Assembly: GCA_964034945.1 (NCBI GenBank)
Contig: OZ035960.1
Coordinates: 17,720,403-17,784,402, forward strand
Reading direction: 5' to 3'
Length of the DNA: 64,000 bases
DNA from: Chrysopilus asiliformis
Taxonomy: Eukaryota; Arthropoda; Insecta; Diptera; Rhagionidae
The notes beneath the pieces were generated by a model that did no database searches, was not told the DNA's origin, and worked only from the letters and a program-made list of their open reading frames with translations. The position numbers and the translations under genes were made by a program. Below are positions 33,190-45,788 of the stretch, one piece after another; position 1 is the first letter of the stretch; every line of letters begins with the position of its first letter.

Positions 33190-33665
33190 CTAGGGGCTGC
33201 GCCCCGAACCGCTTCGGGGTTCACCCCCCACATGATACGCGGCCTCCAGCCGTGCGTTTCATTTAAAAACTGCAGGCCAGGTAGTTTAGTTTCCCCACTA
33301 AGTTTCGAGATCACTTTACCCCTCCCCTTACTCCTCCACCCCTCGGGCTACTTTTTAATGGGTCTATGCTAGGGCTGGACCCCCGATGTACATCTATGCC
33401 AAATTTCAGGCCCATCGGTTGAGTAGTTTCCCCGCGTAAGAGTAACTTAGCGCAAAAACTAAGTTTCAAAATCACTTTACCCCATCCCCTTACTCCCCCC
33501 CCCCCCCCCCAACCCTCTCGCTACTTTTCTGTATGCCTATGTTGGAACCAGAACTACCACAGACACTCATGCCAAATTTCAAGTCAATCGGTTCAGCCGC
33601 TTTTTTGCGTGAAAGAGGAACAGACAGACAGACAGACATTACCTCATTTTTATATATTAGCATGA
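33190..33665 (-). mobile_element. Helitron-like non-autonomous element, copy 3, different 3' hairpin
   Basis: Minus-strand copy with the same head as the others (TCATGCTAATATATAAAAAT, GTCT tract) but another 3' end. There a 7-bp-stem hairpin (CCCCGAA, loop of 4, TTCGGGG; 33202-33219) lies 8 bases before the terminal CTAG at 33190-33193. A hairpin about 10 bases before CTRR is the classic Helitron terminator. A C16 run lies at 33495-33510. Confidence 0.82.
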
Positions 33666-34407
33666 TTGTTTAGATTTTTAAAAAAATTGTCATTCATTTA
33701 TTAGAACATTACAAACATCAAAATTTACATCGCGTATTAGCTGTAATCAAAATTGTGGAACTAAACTGAATAAAATGTACATCAAAAGATGGTTGACTTT
33801 GAAAATTCTGCAACAAACATTACATTCACATTTTCGTCGTTCATTACAGGAATGACGAGTTTTCGTTTGTTTTTTTTTCAATATATTGTTTTTACTCTAG
33901 TTTTTTAGCCCGAATGCGAAAAAAAATCAATACGAGCATATATAATCAACCCCAATCTATACATATTTATATTTACTCATCTACATTTCATGAGAAGCCG
34001 ATACAAATTCAAACCGTACTCCTTTAGGCATATTTATAATATAGGGTAAAAGTCTAAGTTATTGTCCATTTAATATGTTGAACATTAGCCAATATTATCG
34101 AAGCATTCAAAGATTAAATTGTTCACTGTGCAAAACTAAATTAGCACATTTTTTTTGCGATTTTGGAAAAAAAGAAGAGTATATGGGTTCGGTTATAGCT
34201 ATCAAAGAAGGATGTTCCCCTGTAACTTTTGAGCCCCTAAACGGAGAACATTGAACTACATTGCGTTGAATTGCTTAGAATGTCGCGGATGTTTTAGCCA
34301 TGCCTGCAGCGGGAATTTCCCTCCCCCCTGACCCTCTTACCAGCTATCTCGTAAACGCATCAACAGGTTTTGGTGGAGTTTTTTTTTTCCATTGGATAGA
34401 GAACTGC
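33666..34407. other. intergenic AT-rich DNA
   Basis: No gene or repeat recognised. Confidence 0.5.
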
Positions 34408-34411
34408 TTAA

Positions 34412-34670
34412 CACGTTGGCTACCAGCCAAAAAAACGCTTACTCCGTTAGTATACACTGGGAAAAAACGCAAAAATCATTTCTGTACTTTGTGAGTCACC
34501 AGTGAACACAAGATCAATACGGACAAAAACGAACGAATCGAATAAAATATAACGGACAAAAAAAAATCCCCTTTGTACCGCACGAGCGACTGCACTCAAC
34601 CATGGAACTTGAGAAACTGACGGTAATGACAATAGTGTGTGTACACCGGTGACTCACATGGTAGCCAACC
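34412..34670. mobile_element. TTAA-type MITE, copy 1 (worn right end)
   Basis: Left end CACGTTGGCTACCAGCCAAA after TTAA (34408-34411). The right end GGTAGCCAAC has lost the last bases and the clean TTAA. Full-length match, inverted, to 57634-57892. Confidence 0.85.
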
Positions 34671-34674
34671 TAAA

Positions 34675-36880
34675 TTCGCATTCTTCCTCCATTTCATGCT
34701 ATATCTGAAACCAGCCAACAAATTTTAATGGAGTTTTCGGTATTAGACAAAAGTAAGAAAGAATTTGAAAAAAAAAGAATTTGGAAAAAAAAAATTTGAA
34801 AAAAAACGAAGTTTAAAGATTTTAAAAATATGCGATTTGTTGCATAGTGGGATCTCAAAAGGAAAAAACTAATAGATGTTTTTAAAATATTTTGATTAGC
34901 TAGTGAAAATTGCGGTATAAAAGACATGCAATTAAGGACCAAAGTCACTTATATTCCACTTAAATTGCTTCAGGTACTAAATTGCGTAGTTTTTAAGAAA
35001 AAGTGTTATTTTTATGTGAGCTTAGGTACTGTGCGACAAATCTCATATTTTTAGAATATTTTATAGTTTATACAAAAAAGTTATTGTTCAAATTTTTCAA
35101 CGGATTTTTTTAAATGGTTTAATTTTTTCTTTATAGTAGTTTTTTTTTGGTTTCAGCCAGAACTTTGGGAAAGACCGTTTAATGCCAAAGCACAGCTCAG
35201 GATGGTCGGAAGAACGAAAGGAGATGTCAATTTATATTCTCCTTGAACTCCTGCAGGTTATAGTCCGGTTGGAACACATCGGATAGTAAATCATTCCAAA
35301 GTCTTGTCGTTCGCAAAACGTACAAAAATATTCTGACACAATACGTTTTTTTTTAAATGTTTGATTGTTCAATGAATTTGTACTGTGCAAATGAGTCATT
35401 TACCCTATATAGTAGAACCTTTAAAAAGAAACAAATGGAAAAATATAGGGAAAAATCAAGGGAAAAAACTCAATTTCATCGGATGGTGTTTCCGATTTCC
35501 CATGGGATGGATAACCAAGGCCTCAAGCCCTTGGAATTGATAAAGAATAACTGTCTTTTGTGGTTGTAATTACAAATTCCTGGACATACGAGTATCTATA
35601 TCTGACTTGTAACCGTGTATTATCATTTATATCCCTTAGGAGTGTTATCTCTTTTGCAAAATCCTCGGCTATATATATATATATGTATATGTATGCACAA
35701 TTCCATATTTGTACAAATAAACACCCCTACACACATATTTAGAAAATTCCTTCGATTTACCCAAAGTATTTCTGTAAAGATGGACTCATAGATGTGTGTA
35801 TGTACAAGTATATAAAATATGGATTGTTCTCTTAGCTTTTTATATGTTCACATGATTAAGTGTGACCCCGTTTTTTTTTGTATACCCCATATAAACTATT
35901 CATTATTGTAGGATATTTATTTTCAGTTGGATTCTATATATCTGTCTCTGATCATATATGACTCTAGCTTTTTTAAGGTCATTTATAATCGTTTTTTCTA
36001 AGAGCCCCATTTTCAACGTTGGATTCAAAGCCAGTTTCATTTCACTAAATCCATGTGTACTAATGAACCATTCATATTCGCTTTATGCTTCAAATTGGAA
36101 CAGTCAAAACTTTCTCTGCCATTGCGAATATGATAGATGTAAAATCCATACAGCACCCACTCGGTTCATGGAAAAAAAAAACATTTGATTTTATGCCAAA
36201 GAGATAGAATATTCCACATTTTCACTTATTATTTTTTATTTTTTTGCTTAACATTTGTTCATTAATTTGTTTTCACGTTTTTTGTTTTTACGTAATTAAC
36301 ATTTGTGTTTATGTTAATTTATTTTTATTTTTCAATCAAAACAACATGCAAAAAAGGATGCAAGTTACAGTAATAAATAATTTCTTATGGGGGGGGGGGG
36401 GGGGTTGGTTCTCTACATTTTTGCTTTTCATGGTAAGTCGATATCTCTTACCAATGTCAAATCTGCTTTACCAGCTTTCACGTAGGCTTATAGGATTTTA
36501 GTGGGGTAAGACTCATTTCGAGTACGTCAACTCTGATGTGTAGCAGGCAGACGGAGTTATCCTATACATGATATATATCACATCCTCGAAATGGCTTTCT
36601 CAGGTCAACCCGTGTAGCTTTTGAATTTCTTCCGCCACACGTTGACACATTTTTACTTTTCCTAACGCAGGTAAACAGATGCCTAACATAGGCTAAATTT
36701 TCCTGCAGGAAGCCAATTATGCCGTACGCAAGTCGACGAGTTTTAATCCATTTTTTGGAGTGAATGACTTAACAACAGTGGGAATTTTGCCTTTTCACTG
36801 AAATTTAATTTTTGTTGATTTTAAGGGATAATTTCATTAAAAGGGGGTCATTATTATTGATTATGCGTTGAATTGCTTTC
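34675..36880. other. intergenic AT-rich DNA with poly-G run
   Basis: A G16 run lies at 36389-36404 and a short (TA)/(ATGT) microsatellite at about 35670-35700. No gene recognised. Confidence 0.5.
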
Positions 36881-36887
36881 CAATCAG

Positions 36888-37128
36888 CGCCCGTATTCTG
36901 GAACTCGTACCGAGTCAAATCTCTACCGAGTGGTACAAAAAGCGATTCTTGAACTCGGAAACGACCGATCTCTCTCAAAAGATAGTTTCAGATTCATTTT
37001 GACCTCACTCGGCAGGCTAACGTCACCGAGTATTTACTCGCAAGAAATCGCTCGTTTCTGAGTTCAAGAATCGCTTTTTGTACCACTTGGTAGAAATTTG
37101 ACTCGGTACGAGTTCTAGAATAAGGCCC
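36888..37128. mobile_element. foldback MITE with ~75-bp inverted ends
   Basis: Left GTATTCTGGAACTCGTACCG, right the complement of TTATTCTAGAACTCGTACCG; pairing runs on through GTGGTACAAAAAGCGATTCT to about 75 bp with few mismatches. CAG lies directly outside each end and could be a 3-bp target duplication. ACTCGG words fill the middle. Confidence 0.8.
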
Positions 37129-37131
37129 CAG

Positions 37132-38985
37132 GTCTTTTTCCGTGAAAGAAAAGCTGCGCAAAAGCATAGAATAAGGAATATATAGAAAAAACTCTGCCGA
37201 ACAAATTTTTGACAAATTTCCCCTTCGAAGGGGGCAAAAATCATTCACTAGCTACGGCCTAAAAGTTAATTACTTTTAGACTAGGGAGCACGAAGCAGAG
37301 AGAACATTTTCTAATCATTTTCGTCGTATCTATTCAATGAGATGGAGGAATCGAATGGATAATTTTTTCCGTGTTACATCGGATCCTCTTGCTTCATCTC
37401 ACAGTGGAAAAATTTTCTCTAAAAATTTGTTCTAAGAGTTTATTCTCTAGATTATTTGTTCTCTGGAAAAAGTAGCTATAAGAACTGCTTCGCCACAAAG
37501 TGACCAAATTAGGATTAGATATGAACTCATCAGCGGCGCTGCGATTACGATGGCAAATCAATGAAATAATTTTGCTGTCGCCGTTGCTGTCGGACCATTG
37601 TAATTCCCACTTTAATACTCATTATTATGTGCTGAAATTTTAGCGTTTATTATAAAAGGTAATGCTCGAGTTTCCCACCACATATTGCAAAGTAAAAGCA
37701 TTTTTTTATTCACATAATTATTTCATGGAAATAAAAAGAGAAAACTTTTACTTCTAGTAAATCCTTTTACTACTGCTTAAAACTTAAAGCATTGACTTTT
37801 TTATTCACTCGACCTATTATTATTTTAGCTCACCTCTCCCTAATTAAAATATTTCTCATTAAAAAATCACATTTTTCTACATTTTCCTTGAATTCTAGTT
37901 TGGTATAGGTACCAACAATTTTTTTTTTGCTTGATTTTTGCATATAGTTCAGTTGCCTTTAATTTTATTAATATCTGTCTCTGCAAATGTAGAAAACGTA
38001 TATTTTTATTTACATTTACGTTGCGCGCTAATTTCATTCCGAGCCCATCCAAGCGCTTCTTCTATGAAATACTCAACTAAATTGGATTTTACGTATGACA
38101 TAGCAATCCCAGTTCAGATAATACTGTGCACTTTTCGAATGAAATGGAAGCGTATGAGGAAGCATAAAACATTAGAAGAATCTTAGACATTACTTCACTG
38201 TCACTCTTACTAGTATATAATAATTTTCCTGCCATTTCTACGAGACTTTTTTTTTGTCTAACTGACGCTGTAGTTGTCAATTTTATGACACTGTATTCCG
38301 TGTAGAAATAGGTTTATAGATAGATATACTTTTTATGAAAGTTAACTTGTAAGTTCTAAGTGTATTTGTTATTCGACCCTCTTGGAATTCAGGGTAGAAG
38401 AATAAACCAGACTTCTAAATCTGATTAAAATGACGACAATGCGAAAACAACATGCACGGAGCATACCATTCTGGGCTTCTTGTAGGCTAGGCTAGGCTAT
38501 ACCTCGGTATATACAATTATTTTCCAGCTATTCGTCCGATATGAGTAATAAAACACAGGTGAAAATGAGAATTGCAGGTGGAGTGAATTCGAAGTAAAAC
38601 ACTATTGTTGTCTATTCTACAAAATTTCCTTGTCTTCGAAACAATTTACCTTAGAATTGTGGAACATTCAAGCCCGTGGGTACAGTAATTAAAGCAAGTA
38701 AGCAAGGCAAACATTCACTCAGACATACTTAGAAGGTCGATTCCACGACACAGTACTTAAGCTGAAACGGTATCGAATTACATACTTCACCCCAGACTAT
38801 GCTGTTTACATTTGGACTGAGATTATTTTATCAAGCGAAAAACGGAAACAAGAAAAAGAAACATTTGGGAGGGTGGGGTTCTGATTTTTAAATGTTGTTT
38901 TAAATCAAGTTAAAAATATCAGTTGTGATTAACAACAAACAAAACTTTGCGATATTTAGTTCCGGAAAAAAATATGTAAAAAACT
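37132..38985. other. intergenic AT-rich DNA
   Basis: No gene or clear repeat recognised. Confidence 0.5.
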
Positions 38986-38989
38986 TAAT

Positions 38990-39545
38990 TTTTGCAAATA
39001 TCTCGAGAACCATTAAAGATACGTGAAAATCGACAAAGGAAAAAATTTAGGAAATTTTATTTCCTTTGAATTTGATTACATGCAATACATTTTTTCATAA
39101 AACCGCACAGTTGTCGAAAGATTTTCAAACAACTGAATTTTTTTGAAATATGTTAAGAACCGTTAAAGATACGTAGAAATCTTTGAAGCCAAAAATGTAG
39201 ATAATTTTATATCCTTTAAATCTTGGTATATTCATTTTTTATCAAAAGCGCATAGATTTTCAGAAATTTGCAAAAAAAAAATTTGAAAAAAAATGTGTGG
39301 GAGATACCCGTTATAGCGTTACTTTTCCAAAAGTTGATAGAAAACTCGTTTGCAAAAAATTTCAAGTCGGTAAGTCAACGCCTTCTCGAGTTATTTAAGA
39401 TACGTTCTCCCTGACAGACCGACAGACAGATGCATGGATGGATATCTCCATAATTTTGCCTGAAACGGATTTGGTACTGATCAGAAAGTTTCTATCTGCC
39501 TCCGTTCTCGAGTCGGTGTCCATAATGAATACAATATCTTTTCTC
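38990..39545 (+). repeat. dispersed repeat, family C
   Basis: Two related blocks 'ATCTCGAGAACCATTAAAGATACGT' style at 38998 and 39147, then ACTTTTCCAAAAGTTGATAG, a short GACAGACC tract at 39412-39430 and GGATTTGGTACTGATCAGAA. Shares words with 32786-33015 (inverted) and 30030-30135. Confidence 0.6.
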
Positions 39546-39856
39546 TATAGAGGAGGAAAATAAAAATGTGTGCTACACAATAAGAAAATCTGGATGGGAA
39601 CATTTTCCATAGAAATGGGAAAATACAGCATAACTAGTGTGATTTTATAGTAGCGTTTCTCTAAAAATTGTGTACCAAAATAATAGGAGGCTTTCCCAAA
39701 AACTTTAGTACACATTCCCAAATTTTTGAAGGCCTTAATGGTGGATCTCCATTACTTAAGCATTCGACGTGTGCAAAAAATTGCATATAAATAGAAAGAG
39801 ACAAATCTCTGTAATTGTCAGTGGGAAAGACAGAAGACGAACGCGATGTTTTTATA

Positions 39857-40486
39857 GGTAGTTTTATAGGATATACGTCATAGGAATTTGAACCTTATTC
39901 CATGACCACAACACTCAACTTTCAAACATTAGCTAGACTTCAAAAAAATCTCCCAACCGTGTGACAGTTGACATCGTCTTTAAATATTGTAATAAAATGG
40001 ATTCGGATAGCAAAAAATTACTAATCGATATAATTTTCGATGAAGATAGCACAAGTGACAGTGACAATGAAGACCGTGTTGTAAAAAAAAGAGAAAGTTC
40101 TGGGTTCATGAATATTACAAGGATCGGGACATAAATGGGGCATTTGTGAGCGTTTTTGGAGCATTACGTTGTATACGCGATCCGAGTTTCTCCTGCAAAT
40201 ATTTGCGAATTACGGCCACACAATTTGAAGAGCTTCTCCAAATGGTTGGGCCATTAATTGAGAAGCAAGTAGTGATTCGCGAACCACTATGCGTAATTTT
40301 ACAGCAGTCAAACAAGAAATGTCAAAACACAACTTAAATGTATTGGACCTCACTATTTGTTCACGGAGAATGTAATAATTTAATTTTATAGTTGCACAAG
40401 ATCTTTATCTGAAAAGTTAAAGTCGTTCAACTTCATCTACAAACGCGACATCTGGCGACGTGTGCATCCTATAAAAAAACTACTAA
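39857..40486 (+). mobile_element. decayed PIF/Harbinger element (transposase start only)
   Basis: Carries the broken transposase start at 39997-40337. TAGTTTTATAGGATATACGTC near the left and, inverted, TAGTTTTTTTATAGGATGCA near the right look like worn terminal repeats, so this may be an internally deleted element of about 630 bp. Ends and target duplication are uncertain. A Helitron-like copy begins directly after it. Confidence 0.55.
39997..40337 (+). pseudogene. Harbinger-type transposase N-terminal fragment, frameshifted
   Basis: Starts with ATG and an acidic stretch (S/D/E-rich, FDEDSTSDSDNED), then a basic KKR. The frame changes in an A-run at about 40084-40092. In the new frame the text WVHEYYKDRDINGAF, then FGALRCIRDPSFSCKYLRIT, TQFEELLQMVGPLI and IREPL follows. 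This order (basic stretch, W-V-H, a short helix with F-x-Y-x-R-x, the F-x-x-L-L-x-x-V-G-P motif, then R-E-P-x) is the start of insect PIF/Harbinger nucleases of the DDE_Tnp_4 family. A complete protein is about 350-400 residues; only about 100 remain, none of the catalytic aspartates, so it is non-functional. Recognition is from family memory, with no search done. Confidence 0.7.
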
Positions 40487-40489
40487 TGC

Positions 40490-40982
40490 GACATTACTAA
40501 TATATAAAAATGAGTTGGTGTCTGTCTGTCTGTCTGTCTGTCTGTTCCTCTTTCACGCAAAAACGGCTGAACCGATTGACTTGAAATTTGGCATGAGTGT
40601 CTGTGGTAGTTCTGGTTCCAACATAGGCATACGGAAAAGTAGCTCGAGGGGTGGGGGGAGTAAGGGGAGGGGGTAAAGTGATTTCGAAACTTCGTTTTCC
40701 CTCTACTCTTTCGCGGGAAACTACTGAACCGATTGGCCTGAAATTTGGCATAGATGTACGTCGAGGGTCCAGCCCCAACATAGACCCATTAAAAAGTAGC
40801 CCGAGAGGTGGGGGAGTAACGGGAGGGGCTAAAGTGATCTCGAAACTTAGCTCTTCCTCTATGTTACCCTTTCGCGGGGAAACTACCGAGCAGATTGGCC
40901 TGAAGTTTAGCTCCAACATAGACCATAAAAAAAAAGAAAATTTGAAAAAACTTAATTTGGCAACGACGGGTATGCAAGCTAG
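40490..40982 (+). mobile_element. Helitron-like non-autonomous element, copy 4
   Basis: Head as in copies 1 and 2, with a longer GTCT tract. The start reads ACATTACTAATATATAAAAA, so the TC is altered. The 3' end is GGCAACGACGGGTATGCAAG followed by CTAG and T, the type seen at 63637. Confidence 0.75.
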
Positions 40983-43030
40983 TTCTCTATAAATTTACGC
41001 CGAATAAAAACGAGGACGTAAACTTAAATTAACTGGTGTGATTCAAAATCTTCGAGAAATGTGCATGTTTGTAAAAATATTCAATGGCTTTACACAATTT
41101 TAGGGTTTGGTATTAAAAGCACGCCGAAATTAACTTCTAATTTCCTCGTTTAAAGTTCAGAAAAAAAATTTTGGATTGTAAAATTTTGTGGATGAAATTG
41201 AAATGTCAAAATTTACAATATATTAAAGTTGGGTTGCATTTTGTGGACATAACCATATGCTAGCGATTTTTATGAAAAATTCCAGTATAAAATTCTCTAG
41301 AATTTTGTTCTTTTGATCCCAATTTCCAGTATTAAATTTTTAAAGTATCTCATTGCTCCTTGAATTTTCATATTCACAGTTACAAAATATTTCTTACGCA
41401 CTAATGAGAATATCGAGATGCCATTAAGAACGTTTAAAGACCAGGTCTTAATAGTCTCCAAAGGTAATCAAACTGAATGTAAATTCATAAAAAAATATTT
41501 TTTTGCGTTCAAAATTTTCTTTTCAATTTTCATCCCTTATTATGACCGCCGCGGTGCTTCTTTAATGGGGATCCAATTTGAGTAGCAACCTCATTAAATT
41601 TCAATCAACGTTCTCAAGTTTTCAAAATACTCAGTCGACTTGAATTTTGGAGCTGGTTTTTTTTTCTTTTTGTTGTTCTTGAGAATCGATTTCATAAGAA
41701 AAATGAACAAAGGAAGCAAACTGGAAATGTCTAAGTGGGGAAAATATAAATAAATTAAAAGAGCTTTATAAGTACAACGGGCGAGTGTTGAAGAGAATTT
41801 ATCCCCTTTACCACCCACTTACTCCATGACGACATCATTTAACTAAAAAGTATGAAAATTTAATGGTTTTACGTGTTTTGATATGAAGCGCTGAAATTGC
41901 CCATTCTAGTAGCCCTTTTACATTTTAAACAGCAGGATTTACATCTTTGCATCATTTTCCCCGAAGAAGAAAGGAAACTTCCTTTTGTCAGACATCGTGC
42001 TGCTTTATTTTGAATAAAACTGTCTTTGCCTTCTTCAATTTTTTTTCCCCAACAGAGGTTGGTTTTTTTTATGTAAATGAGAATATTTTTTTTTAAATGG
42101 AACCTCTATCAATTTCTCCTTCGATGATACTCACTTCACCACATCCGCCTCGATTTCTTTTCACCTTCCGTTCTTTATAAATCGATGTATACCTAAATGA
42201 CAGGTACTCATGAGTTTTACATTGGAAATTCCTTGCGTACATTACGAAATTTCGTCCAATATCGAATATCCGATCGAATGATTTAATGTTCTCGCAAGTG
42301 AATAGTTCACAATTTTATTTATATTTGCATGCATGGATCGATTTAGATTTACCTAACTGCAAAACGTACGAAAATCAATTTATCTTTGTGCAGGTCGAAG
42401 AAAAGCGCATGCATTTGTAAAATTGTCCAAAAATCCTTGAATAAATTGATCATTTTCTCAATAGTCCATCCTATTGCATAGCTACCGGCAAACACCTGAG
42501 CATCACCTGATGTTAACATAAAAAGCAATAATTTGAGTTTCATGTTTGCAACTTTCTGCATCGATGCAATTCAACCATCGGTATTCAGATAGAGATATTT
42601 TACGATGGAATATTCTCTTGGATTTCATGGAATCTCTTTTATTGCAGACGATAGATCTGGATAAGATAAAATTTTATGTGTTTCTCATACATTCCATAAG
42701 TAGGATAAATAAGATGGAGCCCAGTAGCTCCGATGAAATGAAATATCTTTCATGAAAAGAGCAAAGGTACTTGCTCGCCATGAAGATATTTTCAATCATT
42801 TCAATTTTTAAAGAAATTTGCTTGAAAATAGAATTTACATATTTTTTTTTGATAGCTAACAGATGAGGAAAAATTTAATATCGATTTGTTTTCTTCTAAG
42901 CAACGCGAAATTCTAAAATTAATAAGCAAGTCAGCCCAAGTAACATAAAAGGTCGCAAAGTGGTCGATGCGACCAGAAATTCTAAATTTTTGACGAATTT
43001 CATTGCAATCAGTTTAATTTTTCTCATAGT
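40983..43030. other. intergenic AT-rich DNA
   Basis: No gene or clear repeat recognised. Confidence 0.5.
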
Positions 43031-43192
43031 GGGTGTCCATAAAATGCGTCGTATTTTTAGGGGTCGGTTGACGGGGGGTTGACGGTGGCATTAAACTCCC
43101 AAACTACATAACACAAATCGTTGAAAAGGGAATAAGGGAGGAAGGGGATTCGAAAGGCCGAAAATTAGCGTGACGGATTTTATGGACAGCCT
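43031..43192. mobile_element. short MITE of the 'CCATAAAATACGTCA' family
   Basis: Left GTGTCCATAAAATGCGTCGT, right the complement of GCTGTCCATAAAATCCGTCA. 162 bp; flanks do not show a clean duplication. Confidence 0.7.
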
Positions 43193-43409
43193 AGCGCAAG
43201 TGCTACACAGTTCCAAGTGAAAAGTAAATGCCTGTTTACATAATCGATTTTTAGTTGCTAAAAAATCGCTGTCGCAAGCGTTTTGACAGTTGAGTAATTT
43301 CAATCAAAATGGATGTTTACTTTTTTGGACAGCAAAAGACGGTGCCTGCCAATTCGGGACATATTGTCACTGTAAGAAGTCGTTGTGAAGAATTCACTAT
43401 GTTTATACC

Positions 43410-44075
43410 CGTATGGTGAAACCAAAGTGTATATTAAATTTGCCTTACAGTTTGTCACGCCAAGATGCCGTCATCACACACAAAAATGAATTACACCAGT
43501 GTGTTTAGTATGATAAAAAAAAAGTTGAATTTAGTATGTCCGTCCGTCCGTCCGTCCGTCTGTCCGTCCGTCTGTCCGTCCGTCCGTCTGTCCGTCCGTC
43601 TGTCCGTCTGTCCGTCTGTCCGTCCGTCTGTCCGTCCGTCTGTCCGTCCGTCTGTCCGTCCGTCTGTCCGTCCGTCTGTCCGTCTGTCTGTGGCGCAGAT
43701 TGCAGGCGCACGGATTGAGCTAGAGACTTGAAATTTTGCGCAGATTCGTTTTTCGTTCATAATTGGGCAAAAATGGACCATTAGGGGGGTACCCCCCATA
43801 CGAACGAAATCGTTTTTTCTGAATATCTCAAAAACGGTGAATTTTATCACAAAATTGCAAGAACAAAAGTTGTTTAGGATATGATTCTACATAAAACTCC
43901 CATACATCAAAATCCGATTGGAATAAATTTAAAAAATCTTATTGAAAAGTTTGACTTCAAAGAGGAATTTTGGTACAACTGTTTGCCGTTCAATTAAACT
44001 TCGAACAATGCCATGTCACCATACGGGTTTCCAATAATTGCCATATTGGCAATTATAGCTTTTGTTATGTTTTAA
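43410..44075 (-). repeat. dispersed repeat, GTCY-array family A, copy 2
   Basis: Inverted copy of 7950-8712: CCGTATGGTGA at about 43411, TTGTCACGCCAAGATGCCGT, the GTCY array, GGATTGAGCTAGAGACTTGA, the GGGGGTACCCCCC palindrome at 43785-43797, and TCACCATACGG at about 44019, then the AATTGCCA palindrome. Confidence 0.8.
43538..43692. repeat. GTCC/GTCT microsatellite
   Basis: About 155 bp of mixed GTCC and GTCT words. The order is less regular than in the 8.3-kb array. Confidence 0.95.
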
Positions 44076-45788
44076 AATTAAATTATGAGATAGTTACGTA
44101 AAAACTTGTAAAGCAAAACTTATCATTAAGAAAATATAATTATAGCAATTGGAAGCAAACAGGATTGGTTTCATCAGTCACCATAATTGTAAAATATAAT
44201 TCCTTTCTAATGGACTTTGAGGAGTTCAAAAAAATCTTTTATTACCATTTTTCTAGTTTCAACTAAATAATTTCTTCAAGCAGAATCTTTTTTTATTTGG
44301 ACGGTAAAAATTTGGAGCCCTTCTTAAGTTGAACCCACAAGATTGCAACTACGTACAATCAAAATGAAAAAAATATCCTTGAAAAATTAATTAGTAAAAT
44401 TATTTTAAATGGTTTAGATTTTAGATTTCCGACTGCAAATTTCACCGTAAATTCTAAATCCTTGAATGAATCACACGAATTAAGTTAAAAAAAAATTTGA
44501 TATCGAGCATGAAGCGATATGCAAATGAACTCACAATTAATTTCTTTCAACATTTTGTGGAGTTTCACGATCATGACGCTTTCTTACTCATCCCGAATTT
44601 TTAATTTGCTGCAGCAATGAGAACAAAAACGCACCCACCCCAATCGCAAATTCAGTATTGAGGTATTATTAGAATACAAAATGACCTACCAACACACGAA
44701 GGCAAAATGCTAAGACCAAACATTGGTTACAGCAGGGAGGAACAGGGGAAGGGGGGACAAAAAAGTTCTAGCGAAATGTTTTTCATTGTGAAAATTTTTG
44801 GTTAACGTCCCCATAATTTTAAGCCTCACATAGATACAACACGCCCAGCGTACATATCTACATAATATTAACATTTTCACATATAGATAGTAAGGCAAGG
44901 GGAACAATAATGGCAGACAATTTCACGAATTAGTCTTAATTATGATAAAGGCCCCAAATCACAAAAACACTAAAGGGGTGCCCTTTTTCCCTTTAATTTT
45001 CGCATTCACGAAAAAATAAAACAAAAAAAAAAACCCCCCTACACAGACACATAAATACAAAATACTGAGTGAAAAATATCAAACGAAATGCAGATAGAAT
45101 GAGACAGCAAAAAAAAGGGACTTTCATTTTCGGTTTGCTTTACCCCCTAGGGCCGCTTATGTAAACAATGCCAGAATTAATGATATAATTCTTTGTCTTT
45201 CGGTCGTCGGTATGCTTCTATAGCCTCATACCAAATTTTTAAGGCTTTTATCAGGATTCTTGAAGGGGATGTGGAAATCATCGGTGTCGCTTTCTACGTT
45301 ATTTCCCTACCGACCGACGACTCTTTCAGCTCGAAAATTGTTTAATTTAGTCATAAATGAGCGAACCCTCCCCCCGGCCGACATACTTTTATTCTGCTAG
45401 CTGAGAAATCATGGTCCTTCTGTTAATTAATTTCGGAGAGTTACGTCTTTGATTCACAGAAATTACATTTTATGTACCTACGTATATAACATAAACAAAA
45501 ATTCAATTCGATAAAATGTTGATTCTTAAATTGTGCACGTTGTTAAATTATTTGAAATAAACATTATTTGGGTTTATTAAATCAAAATCCCATCAGATGA
45601 GAGTTTTCTAAGAAATAACACAGAGGCTCGATTTAGTTAGAAACTTAATTTTATAAAATTTTGTATGAATTTATCACTTTCTGAATTTAATTTAAATATC
45701 CTGATTTTAGGATATTAAAATTAAATTGCGTATTTTTGGGGTATTAAAATTAAATTGCGTATTTACTGGTAATTTGTCGAAAAAATTT
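44076..45788. other. intergenic AT-rich DNA
   Basis: No gene recognised. GTATTAAAATTAAATTGCGTATTT is duplicated nearly in tandem at about 45712-45765. Confidence 0.5.

Noticed and set aside
43465..43850. Frames through the GTCY array at 43.5 kb on both strands
   Set aside because: Microsatellite translation, not genes.
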